The position numbers were made by a program, and so were the translations under genes. Shown here in pieces: positions 1 through 6,844 of a stretch of DNA of 32,390 nt. How positions within the stretch are numbered: the first letter of the stretch is position 1; every line of letters starts with the position of its first letter. The DNA lies in assembly GCA_025360605.1 (NCBI GenBank), contig JANYBV010000005.1, positions 1-32,390 of the forward strand, in the 5' to 3' direction. Origin of the DNA: Alphaproteobacteria bacterium. Its GTDB lineage: Bacteria > Pseudomonadota > Alphaproteobacteria > Rickettsiales > SXRF01. Below the pieces are notes generated by a model. That model saw only the letters and a program-made list of their open reading frames with translations, had not been told where the DNA came from and searched no databases.

Positions 1-964
1 TGACGTTGCGCGTGGACATGCTAACCATGAACAGGACAAAAAATGCCAGCACAGGCACGGAGTGAAGCTGGAGGTAAAAACCGATCAGCAGAACTAAAAA
101 TAAGACAATAGTGGCATAGAGCGACGTAATGGCATAGCCGATGCGGTCAGATAGTTTTCCGGCAAAGCGCATGGTGACGAGTGCCGCCGAGCCGCCGCAA
201 AAATAGAGCAGGCCTAGGCTCTGGCGCGGATAATCCATATTTTGCTGCACATGGGCGGAGATGTTGGGGATAATGAGGAACGCCCCGAACAGGCCGCTGG
301 CCGTCATGATCAGCGCCGGAAGGGAATTAGGGTTATGGCGCAGGCTGGCAAACAGGCTTTCATGTCCTTTATTTTCTTTTTCCAGATGGCTGCGCATGGC
401 TGGAAGATAATGGTAAATGGCTAATAACGTAACCGCCGCCACCGCCGAAATAATGATAAAAGGCGAGAGCAACCCGAACCGGTGCGCGCTCTCCAGCGCC
501 AGCGGAACCCCGACAATGGACGCTACCGAAAAAGAACCAAACACTTTCCCCAATGCCTCGCCACGCCGTTCCTGCGGAAACACATCGGAGATAATGGCGA
601 GTGACGAGGCGATCATCGGCCCGCCAAACATGCCCGTTATCATGCGGATGATAATCAGCTCGCTTAAGCTGCGCGCCAGCACCATAGACAAGGTAGACAC
701 CATTAACCCCGCGAGGTTGAACAGCAACACCTTACGGCGGTCGAAACGGTCGAGAAATTTTGCGCTAATAATACCGACAAGTGCGGCCGAAATGGAATAG
801 CTGCCAACAATCCACCCCAAGTGGCCAGTGTCAATGTGAAGGCGGCGGGCGAAGTCCGGCCCCAGCGGCATCACGATCATGAAGTCCCATATATTGATAA
901 ACTGCACCAAGGCCATAAGCCAGAGGACGCTGAATTCGAGGCGCGGATTAGAGGGAGTTGTCAT
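1..964 (-). CDS. MFS transporter, partial (3' end off window)
   Basis: Reading the minus strand from the ATG at 964 gives an open frame to base 1, about 321 codons, with no stop. The product is a hydrophobic polytopic protein. Helices 2 and 3 are joined by a classic MFS motif A (AKFLDRFDRRKVL, about residues 69-81), and the motif recurs in the second half as AGKLSDRIGY. The N-terminus (MTTPSNPRLEFSVLWLMAL) fits a DHA/AraJ-like drug or sugar efflux permease of the inner membrane; the substrate cannot be told. A full MFS protein is about 400 residues, so roughly 80 residues lie beyond the left edge. It looks like an ordinary host gene next to the phage-like cluster. A palindrome sits about 60 bases upstream. 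Confidence 0.9.
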   Translation of the reverse strand, partial: MTTPSNPRLEFSVLWLMALVQFINIWDFMIVMPLGPDFARRLHIDTGHLGWIVGSYSISAALVGIISAKFLDRFDRRKVLLFNLAGLMVSTLSMVLARSLSELIIIRMITGMFGGPMIASSLAIISDVFPQERRGEALGKVFGSFSVASIVGVPLALESAHRFGLLSPFIIISAVAAVTLLAIYHYLPAMRSHLEKENKGHESLFASLRHNPNSLPALIMTASGLFGAFLIIPNISAHVQQNMDYPRQSLGLLYFCGGSAALVTMRFAGKLSDRIGYAITSLYATIVLFLVLLIGFYLQLHSVPVLAFFVLFMVSMSTRNV

Positions 965-1022
965 GACAGCAGGAGAGTGAATTAAAACTCATTCGGGTGT
1001 GATGCAAACGTGGGGTAATGTC

Positions 1023-1040
1023 AAGTAACGTGCGTTACTT
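1023..1040. promoter_or_regulatory. 8-bp palindrome upstream of the MFS gene, possible operator
   Basis: The sequence AAGTAACG-TG-CGTTACTT forms a perfect 8-bp inverted repeat between the stop of the upstream gene (1041) and the MFS start (964). On the minus strand its distal arm runs into TTGACA, a possible -35 for the MFS gene, although no good -10 is obvious at 17 bases. The size and placement fit an operator for a dimeric repressor of an efflux gene. A weak bidirectional terminator is the alternative, because the plus strand continues with a short T run. Confidence 0.35.
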
Positions 1041-2720
1041 TTAAACGATACTTGCGCTGGCCTGCGCCTGTGCGCGCTGCGTGGCCAGCTTGGCGACAAA
1101 ACCGGAAGCCACAGCGGAAGCCTGCGCTTTCTGCGCCAGCGGTTGCATATTCACTTGCACGCTGGAAGCATGACTTTCATTGGGCACAGCCGTATAATCC
1201 TGATGCATCTTCTTACTGATAATCTGCATCACTTTTTCTTGCCTGTCGTGATCGTTAGGAAGGGTTTCCGCCAGCTTTTCCGCAATTTTAGGATCAATCT
1301 TTTCCGCCGCCACCTGATCCAGCACCTTGTCGGAAAGCTTGGACATGGTGAACGCCATTTTCAGGTTGCCCTTATCCATTTGCAGGTGCGGCAACAGCTC
1401 GGTTTTTACGCCGCCCGCATAGGCTTCCTTGAACACTTTTGCCGTTTCCACCACATCGGTCTGGCCGTGGGCGATGTTTTTATACGCCGCGATAATCTTT
1501 GCATCCTTGGCGGAATAGCCCTGCTTTTCGGACAGCACCATGGCCATGATATTCCCCGGACCAACGCCTTTGGCATTGAGTTCTTTCGCCAGCTCGACGC
1601 GGTGGTGGCCGTCCGCCACATACATGGTTCCATCGAGGCGTTCATGCAGCAATATCGGGTCGCCGTGTAAAATCGGATCCCAGTGGTCGGCGTGGTAACG
1701 CCCTTTGTCCGTTACGCCGTTGGCATCGCCGCCTGCGCGGAACTGATAGGTGGCGGCATCGACTTTAATCGTCTGCGGGTCAACGCCGATCAGCGGTGTG
1801 GAAAGCGCCGCACCGGATTTCAGTTTTTCGGTAAGTCGGGTGAGGTTGACATCAATCTGGCGGGCGAAGCTGTCCAGTGCGACACTAATTTTCACATCGT
1901 CAGCCGCAGCCGCCCCCACCGCTTCCGTGCGGAATTCCGGTGGCATCACCGATTTCACTGCTACTTGCTGGTACTGCACATAAGGCTGGCTGGACACCAC
2001 CAAAACCTCGCCCGCATCCGGTTTGGTTTTCAGCCATGAATTCACCGTATCCTGTGTATTGGCACGCTTGCCACCTTCTTTGTTGAAGGTGTTAACTTCA
2101 AAAATACGGACTTTGTCCATACCCTCGGGAAAACGTGATTTCGGGTCGTAATAGCGCGCTTCCATCATCTCCATTTCGGTCTGCACCGCATGGCCGCTTG
2201 GCCCTGTTTTTCCGGCGCTCGGCTCGATCTGCGGATTCAGTGGGCGCTCGCTGCCCAGCATGACAATTTTATCGAAACGCACGCCCTGCTCCCAGAGCTG
2301 CTTCATATATTCAAGGCGTGTATTCACCTCGCCTTCCGTCGCGCCCATCAGCAACACATGGTCGTAATGCTTATGCTGCGGCTTGATGTCCGCCAGCATG
2401 CCCATGTCAAGCAATGCCGATGTCAGCTCCCTGCGGTGGGTCTGGAAAATTTCGGAGTCCTGACAGTCGCTGCGTTCCTTGCCTTCGGGGCGCAGGAGAT
2501 GTTCCTGCGTGATCTGGTGCAACATCGCAAGCGCATGCGCATTGTCGTTAAAGGTAATATGCTGGAGGATGGCATCGGCCTGCGGATCGGTAAGTATGCC
2601 GTTCACCCCTTCCACTGCGCCAAACGCACCCGCCGCCTGCAACAGTTTTACCACGGCGCGTTGCTGCGCTGGCTCACGGTGGCCAAGGGCTTCAAGGGTG
2701 GGTTGCAAGGTTACGGGCAT
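1041..2720 (-). CDS. YdcF/DUF218-like plus DdrB-type ParB-like domain protein
   Basis: The protein is about 559 residues from the ATG at 2720; an in-frame TTG at 2735 would add five. Neither start has a clear Shine-Dalgarno. Three regions are visible. Residues 1-110 are helical and unassigned. Residues about 118-290 look like a YdcF/SanA (DUF218) fold: YDHVLLMGATEGEVNTRLEY, then KIVMLGSERP, then ANTQDTVNSW followed by EVLVVSSQPYVQYQ. Residues about 320-435 match the DdrB-like ParB domain of phage and plasmid polyvalent proteins: a QFRAGGDANGVTD segment, HWDP, YVADGHHRVELAKEL and an NIAHGQ segment, with the GHHR signature intact. The C-terminus is Ala/Gln-rich. A terminator upstream (2812-2847) and AT-rich sequence before the start suggest its own promoter. 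The role is unknown; a delivered or nuclease-like accessory protein is inference. Confidence 0.75.
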   Translation of the reverse strand: MPVTLQPTLEALGHREPAQQRAVVKLLQAAGAFGAVEGVNGILTDPQADAILQHITFNDNAHALAMLHQITQEHLLRPEGKERSDCQDSEIFQTHRRELTSALLDMGMLADIKPQHKHYDHVLLMGATEGEVNTRLEYMKQLWEQGVRFDKIVMLGSERPLNPQIEPSAGKTGPSGHAVQTEMEMMEARYYDPKSRFPEGMDKVRIFEVNTFNKEGGKRANTQDTVNSWLKTKPDAGEVLVVSSQPYVQYQQVAVKSVMPPEFRTEAVGAAAADDVKISVALDSFARQIDVNLTRLTEKLKSGAALSTPLIGVDPQTIKVDAATYQFRAGGDANGVTDKGRYHADHWDPILHGDPILLHERLDGTMYVADGHHRVELAKELNAKGVGPGNIMAMVLSEKQGYSAKDAKIIAAYKNIAHGQTDVVETAKVFKEAYAGGVKTELLPHLQMDKGNLKMAFTMSKLSDKVLDQVAAEKIDPKIAEKLAETLPNDHDRQEKVMQIISKKMHQDYTAVPNESHASSVQVNMQPLAQKAQASAVASGFVAKLATQRAQAQASASIV

Positions 2721-2811
2721 AATCCACTGATACAATTATCCATTGTGGTATTTTAGCATTTTTATATGAAAGTTTGATGACAGAACGCCGCCCAACTGCC
2801 CTGCGGACAAA

Positions 2812-2847
2812 GAAAAACCCCTGCAAAACTTACATTTCACAGGGGTT
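2812..2847 (-). terminator. Rho-independent terminator
   Basis: On the minus strand AACCCCTG and CAGGGGTT pair (8 bp, 16-base loop) and are followed by TTTCTTTG. It lies 32 bases past the stop of the gene at 2879-3331 and should end the transcript that enters from 4657. Confidence 0.8.
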
Positions 2848-2878
2848 CGAGGTACCAAAAGTAACTTAAGGGAATATC

Positions 2879-3331
2879 TTAGCCGACGCTTTTGCCGCTA
2901 CCTACAGGGCCAAGATGATTAAATTTATCAATCATCGCCTGTTTGGATGCCGTTGCCGCCACTTCGGAAGGAACCGTAACCGATGCAGCCACAGCATGTG
3001 TTTCATGATGGTGTGGAGTTGCCACTTCAGTCGCTGCCGTAACAACCACCGGAATATCGCCCGCAGGAGCCGAAGCACCCGCACCTGCACCCGCAGAACC
3101 CGCCACTACACCCGCAGCCACCGAATTGGTGGGAGCAGCAGACTGAGGTGCTGCAGCAAGCGCACCTAAACGAGTGGAAGCCGTAGTCGATAAATCCGCA
3201 TATTCCTGCGCAATCGTAGCCAGTTCTACCGGATCGGTGCAACCTTCAATATACGCAGCTGTCGGCGCAACTTTTTCTGGCTTGCCTTCATGTTTATGGC
3301 CGTGGTCTTTTTGTCCGTGCTTATCTGACAT
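2879..3331 (-). CDS. Low-complexity Ala/Gly-rich protein with His-rich N-terminus
   Basis: The 150-residue protein starts at an ATG with a good ribosome site (AGGGAG, 7 bases upstream). I do not recognise the family. The N-terminus is charged and His-rich (KHGQKDHGHKHEG). A short helical part follows at about residues 24-60 (CTDPVELATIAQEYADLS), then a long Ala/Gly/Ser/Pro/Val stretch with a second His group (PHHHETHAV), ending in SGKSVG. It has no signal peptide or TM helix and most of it is probably disordered. It follows the 3371-4657 gene by 39 bases and probably shares its promoter; a terminator follows. The His/Asp/Lys-rich tract resembles the tail of the large protein at 18704-21664. 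Confidence 0.7.
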   Translation of the reverse strand: MSDKHGQKDHGHKHEGKPEKVAPTAAYIEGCTDPVELATIAQEYADLSTTASTRLGALAAAPQSAAPTNSVAAGVVAGSAGAGAGASAPAGDIPVVVTAATEVATPHHHETHAVAASVTVPSEVAATASKQAMIDKFNHLGPVGSGKSVG

Positions 3332-3370
3332 AGGTAACTCCCTATCTGAAATGGTTTAGATGATTACTGG

Positions 3371-4657
3371 CTATTTCGCTAATGCACCGACTGCTTTACC
3401 ACCTTTTAACAAGGTGAAGTAAGCAAGCGCAGCACCCGCACCCAGCTCAGCCACAGATTTAACGAGCGTGCTGCTGTCTGCCGGAACTTCACGTCCCTGC
3501 TCATCAGTGTCGGGACCGGAAAGACCAACGGATTTTGCCAGATCTTTCAATCCATAACCCACGAGGATAGCACCCGCGCCGGCACCTGCCAGACGCATAC
3601 CTTTGCCCATGGCACCGCGTTCCGTAATTTCTAAAGCACTAGTACTTGCATTCTTGGTTACTTTATCGATGTTGAGGTTTGCTTTTGCGTTACCAATCAA
3701 CTTGCTGAAGAAACCCTTGGCGTTGTGAGCTTCTTCACCCACCAGACCGGCTTCTTGAGCCGCTTTAGATATCTCTTTGTTGAGTTTTCCTACATCTTTG
3801 CCGACTTCAGCAGCGACGCTTTCAACCGCACCCGTAAGTTTAGCAGGAATGGCTTTGCCTGAAATTTTCGAAACCTGACCAGCTCGTGAGTCCATGTGCT
3901 CAAGCATCTGCGTCATGTTGGTTTTCTGTGTTTCAAATTCCGCTACCGCAGTTTTCCAAGCTTCTGCGTGGCGTTCCTTGAACGTACCGGCAACTTCAGT
4001 CACTTTTTCATAAGTGAGGGCATCAGTCTCGGCAAGGCCACCGAGCTTCATCATCAGGCCCTTGGTTTCTTCCGAAATCAGACCCGCATCTTTCAGTGTT
4101 TTTGCAGTGACTGCTCCGGCAGCACCTTTTCTTACCTGTTCTGCGGCAACCCTGAGTCCGGTATTGTGGTGACTTGCATAGCCACTGAGATCCTTAAGAA
4201 CGCCTGCATTTGCTGCAGCCAGTTCTTTGTGCAGACCAACTATGCTTTCCCTTGCTTTTCCAAGTTGAGTGTAAGCCTGATCCGCTTTGGTGCTAAGCTG
4301 TTTGGCAGTCAACGTTCCGCCAACACCTGATTTGGCCATTTCGCCATGGGTTTCGAGTTCCTGCAGCAGGTTGCTGAGTTTTTCATTGTTTTCAAAGAAT
4401 TTTTCGTTGCCTGGGCCAGCAATCAGGATGTCATCCAGCTTGCCTAATACCGCCGCGCCATCCACAGCTTTGCCAGATGGGAAAATCGGGGTATTCAGGG
4501 AGCGGATAAGACCTTCCCTCTGAATGGTACCGCGCAGATGTGGTTTTAAGTGGGAATAATCAATGTGATCGAAATCTTTGCCTGTGTCGACAATGACACT
4601 AAAGAGTTCTGAACCAGTGATCCTACCAGCAAGTGCTGCATCCATTGTAACGGCCAT
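3371..4657 (-). CDS. Unknown accessory protein, helical with Gly/Ala-rich hydrophobic C-terminus
   Basis: The 428-residue protein begins at an ATG with a strong ribosome site (GCGGAGAAC). No family is recognised. The first 90 residues are mixed. Residues about 90-350 are Lys/Ala/Glu-rich and probably helical. The last 76 residues hold two Gly/Ala-rich hydrophobic segments, LAGAGAGAILVGYGLKDL (about 356-373) and ELGAGAALAYFTLLKGG (about 404-420). The VGYGL element resembles VGWG elements in the proteins at 14697, 17402 and 18704, so this may be a distant relative. It has no signal peptide. A candidate promoter with a CGTCAC element lies at 4704-4758. With the downstream 2879-3331 gene it probably forms a two-gene unit beside the lysis genes. 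Membrane association is inferred only from hydrophobicity. Confidence 0.75.
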   Translation of the reverse strand: MAVTMDAALAGRITGSELFSVIVDTGKDFDHIDYSHLKPHLRGTIQREGLIRSLNTPIFPSGKAVDGAAVLGKLDDILIAGPGNEKFFENNEKLSNLLQELETHGEMAKSGVGGTLTAKQLSTKADQAYTQLGKARESIVGLHKELAAANAGVLKDLSGYASHHNTGLRVAAEQVRKGAAGAVTAKTLKDAGLISEETKGLMMKLGGLAETDALTYEKVTEVAGTFKERHAEAWKTAVAEFETQKTNMTQMLEHMDSRAGQVSKISGKAIPAKLTGAVESVAAEVGKDVGKLNKEISKAAQEAGLVGEEAHNAKGFFSKLIGNAKANLNIDKVTKNASTSALEITERGAMGKGMRLAGAGAGAILVGYGLKDLAKSVGLSGPDTDEQGREVPADSSTLVKSVAELGAGAALAYFTLLKGGKAVGALAK

Positions 4658-4703
4658 AACGTTCTCCGCGTTTGAAATTAAATAATACTCTTACTTAGTA
4701 CGT

Positions 4704-4758
4704 ACTATACCTAAAAACGCGAGGATGTGTGTTACAGTTTTGTGAAAATTATGTGACG
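4704..4758 (-). promoter_or_regulatory. Candidate promoter of the 3371-4657 gene with CGTCAC element
   Basis: On the minus strand a TATAGT -10 (4709-4704) lies about 47 bases before the ATG. CGTCACA begins at 4758, 49 bases upstream of the -10, and a second half-match, TTTTCACAAAAC, lies between them. The same octamer CCGTCACA occurs upstream of the 26451-27317 gene. No good -35 is present, which would fit an activated promoter. Confidence 0.4.
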
Positions 4759-4782
4759 GATGAGGCGGATAGCCAAACAGGG

Positions 4783-4815
4783 GCTATTTATCAATTCAAG
4801 CTATTGATAAATAGC
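4783..4815. repeat. Perfect 12-bp inverted repeat, 9-base loop
   Basis: GCTATTTATCAA (4783-4794) and TTGATAAATAGC (4804-4815) are perfect inverted copies around TTCAAGCTA. The repeat sits just past the lysozyme stop (4854) and upstream of the promoter for 4657. It is AT-rich and has no T tract on either side, so it is a poor intrinsic terminator. It could be a protein-binding site or a transcript 3' stem. Confidence 0.6.
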
Positions 4816-4853
4816 AATTGTCAATATTAGTTGGGGATAGGATTATCTGTCTT

Positions 4854-5288
4854 TCAGGCCTTAAAAAATTTGCTTTCGGCGGCCCTTCGCGTCACCAGTC
4901 CGGCCAGTTCTTCGCCGTTACTATACACCCAATGACCGAATTCATCTGCCGCCGCTTGCGTGTTTCCTTCATTCAAATACTGCAATAAGGTAGAATTTAC
5001 AAAGGCTTTGACGCCAATATTATACACCAGCGACACCAACGCATCAAACTGGTGCTGGGTCAGGCTGGTCAGCACGCAGTGATTGACCATCGCTTGCGAG
5101 TAATTAACATCCTGTTTTAGAATAATTTCCGCTTCTTCTTCGCTGATGCCGCTGGCCGGAAACTGCTCATTAGGGCGCACCACATGCCCATATCCTATGG
5201 TCAATTTGCCCGCCGGACAGAGGTATGGTGTGGCGGAAAAACCCTCAAACTGCCTGATCAGGGTAATGCCCTGCTCCGAAATCTGCAT
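4854..5288 (-). CDS. Phage lysozyme (GH24 muramidase, endolysin)
   Basis: The 144-residue protein is the usual size for a T4/P22-type endolysin that cleaves the MurNAc-GlcNAc bond of peptidoglycan. The catalytic Glu is in IRQFEGF (E15) and the TIGYGH signature is at residues 30-35. The position of the T4 Asp is occupied by Cys (YLCPAGKLTIGYGH, C24), a variant seen in other phage GH24 enzymes. No signal or SAR segment is present, so release would need a partner such as a holin. The ATG at 5288 is chosen over an upstream TTG because AGGA lies seven bases before it. It follows the TM/coiled-coil gene by 20 bases in the DUF2793-lysis group. Confidence 0.92.
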   Translation of the reverse strand: MQISEQGITLIRQFEGFSATPYLCPAGKLTIGYGHVVRPNEQFPASGISEEEAEIILKQDVNYSQAMVNHCVLTSLTQHQFDALVSLVYNIGVKAFVNSTLLQYLNEGNTQAAADEFGHWVYSNGEELAGLVTRRAAESKFFKA

Positions 5289-5308
5289 ATCCAAATCCTT
5301 TGTTTGTT

Positions 5309-5581
5309 TTATTTTTTGAGTAAATTCTGCGTGAGTTGCTCAATCTGGCGCTTAATTTCGCCCATACCCTGCTTCACATCGTCGAGGCGCTCCTCCAGTT
5401 TGGCAAATTTTTCGTTGAGGCCATGATTGTTCATCATCTGTTGCTCCACCCCGTTCACCCTTGCATCCAGCTGGGTAGCCCAGATTAAAATCGCCCCCGC
5501 CTGCATTAGCAGCGTCACCACCGCCGCCATGGGGATGCGAAGTGTGGTTTTCCGCTTAGGTTCTGTTTCTGTATTGCGCAA
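5309..5581 (-). CDS. Small single-TM coiled-coil protein, lysis-associated candidate
   Basis: From a TTG at 5581, preceded by GGGGTG, the product is 90 residues. It has a basic N-terminus (TEPKRKTTLRIP), one TM helix at about residues 17-36 (MAAVVTLLMQAGAILIWATQ) and a heptad-rich tail (LNEKFAKLEERLDDVKQGMGEIKRQIEQL). A longer frame reaches 5644 but would lie inside the DUF2793 gene. The layout is like an inner spanin or a phage-associated single-TM holin, N-in with a periplasmic coiled coil. The gene lies between DUF2793 and lysozyme, where lysis helpers are common. Function is inferred from position and topology only. Confidence 0.7.
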   Translation of the reverse strand: MRNTETEPKRKTTLRIPMAAVVTLLMQAGAILIWATQLDARVNGVEQQMMNNHGLNEKFAKLEERLDDVKQGMGEIKRQIEQLTQNLLKK

Positions 5582-5582
5582 T

Positions 5583-6227
5583 TTACACCCCGCGACCCTG
5601 CATAATATAGATAGCGGCAGAACCGCCGGTGTTGCTGGTGACATAGAGATTCAGCAGGGCGTACTGGCCTGCGGTTTTGGTAAAACTGTCAAAATTCCTG
5701 AGCGTTGCTCCGGATGCCGCGCTTAAGGTCACCTGCCCCGCGCCTTTTTGCACGATGCTGCAATTGAATCCCTGCGGTAATGAATTGGGCAAGGTTAGCG
5801 TCACCGCCGCCGTGTTGCTGCATTCCACGATTTCCCCCATGTCGGTGGATACAAGCGTATAGGTGGTTGCCGACTGCGCGTTGATTTTACTGGCTACCGC
5901 CGCAACCCAAACCGAGCTGGTATAGTTATAGGTGAGGTTTTCGTCATTCACCCACAGCGTCATGCCGGTATTGGGAATAATAAATTTCCAGACCTGATCG
6001 TAATACGCCAGATTGCCCGCCTGCGACAGCCATGCTCCCGTAGGGCTGCTGCCGACAATATACAGATCGCCACTGGCCGGTGATGCAGGCGGCGTGTTGG
6101 TGATGCGGCTTTTCGCTCCCGTATTTAATAGTGCGTCGATACGCGTGATCGCCTGATTGACGGTCACTTCTTTCTGCGCTTGCGCTTGCTCGACCAAGGT
6201 AATGTTTAGGTGTGTAGTGGCAGACAT
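5583..6227 (-). CDS. DUF2793 phage protein
   Basis: The 214-residue protein shows the DUF2793 pattern: an N-terminal LVEQAQAQKEVTVNQAITRIDALL, then PPASPASGDLYIVG, a GAWLSQAGNLAYYDQVWKF stretch and SVWVAA. Members lie near the 3' end of alphaproteobacterial GTA and prophage tail clusters and are thought to be tail-tip or fibre-associated. The C-terminal half (about 100-214) is Thr/Ser-rich beta sequence ending GGSAAIYIMQGRGV, like a fibre or receptor-binding domain. It diverges from the plus-strand PH/SHOCT gene across 80 bases. Confidence 0.85.
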   Translation of the reverse strand: MSATTHLNITLVEQAQAQKEVTVNQAITRIDALLNTGAKSRITNTPPASPASGDLYIVGSSPTGAWLSQAGNLAYYDQVWKFIIPNTGMTLWVNDENLTYNYTSSVWVAAVASKINAQSATTYTLVSTDMGEIVECSNTAAVTLTLPNSLPQGFNCSIVQKGAGQVTLSAASGATLRNFDSFTKTAGQYALLNLYVTSNTGGSAAIYIMQGRGV

Positions 6228-6307
6228 AAATGCTCCTGATTAATTGCTTTATTTCATTGGTGGTAAAAGGTAGATTGCAGATACGTTTCAAAAGAAATCG
6301 GGGTAGT

Positions 6308-6844
6308 ATGCTGACACAGGACGAAATCAACCAACAGATTCAGGCAATCCCTGACCCCTATATTTTCTGGACACAGAAAGAAATCAGGACACTTCCCAAA
6401 CTCATCGACCGGAACGAAAAGATTGTCGCGCTCACGTCAGGGCTGCTGAATAAGAAAACATGGCTGGCCGTTTGCACCACGCGCAGGCTGCTGTTCATCA
6501 ACTGCAATATGTTTATCGGGTTTGAACAAATACAGATGCCGCTGGACCGCATCCAGTCCATCGACCAGCAATTCACTATTTTCTTTGGTTCCATCAGCGT
6601 GTTTGACGGTATCAGCGTGTTTAACCTGCGCCTTGTCCGTAAATCCGCGATCATGCCGTTTGTCAAAGCGACCGAAGAAGCCATGTATACGTTTAAACAT
6701 GGTTCGCGCACGACTACTGCCGCCCCTACCCATCAGGCTACCGATATCGCCAGCCAGCTGAGCAAACTCGCCGACCTGAAGGAAAAAGGCTACCTGACGG
6801 AAGAAGAATTTCAGGAACAGAAAAAGAAACTGCTGGCGGGTTAA
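6308..6844 (+). CDS. Bacterial PH-domain protein with C-terminal SHOCT motif
   Basis: The 178-residue protein uses the ATG at 6308, preceded by a GGGG ribosome site; the frame is open further upstream to 6230 but without support. Residues about 30-125 look like a YokE/bPH-type domain (LVKTW-like LNKKTWLAVCTTRRLLFINC, then a FFGSISVFDG strand pair). The last 30 residues are a SHOCT motif (LADLKEKGYLTEEEFQEQKKKLL). SHOCT proteins often act in oligomerisation or attach to envelope and phage systems; the exact role is unknown. It is one of four plus-strand genes inside the minus-strand cluster, and its stop codon overlaps the stop of the tail-tip gene by four bases (6841-6844). Confidence 0.85.
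   Translation: MLTQDEINQQIQAIPDPYIFWTQKEIRTLPKLIDRNEKIVALTSGLLNKKTWLAVCTTRRLLFINCNMFIGFEQIQMPLDRIQSIDQQFTIFFGSISVFDGISVFNLRLVRKSAIMPFVKATEEAMYTFKHGSRTTTAAPTHQATDIASQLSKLADLKEKGYLTEEEFQEQKKKLLAG

Noticed and set aside
1143-2756. Several plus-strand frames opposite the YdcF/ParB-like gene
   Set aside because: The minus-strand product has clear domain signatures; the plus-strand frames are shadows.
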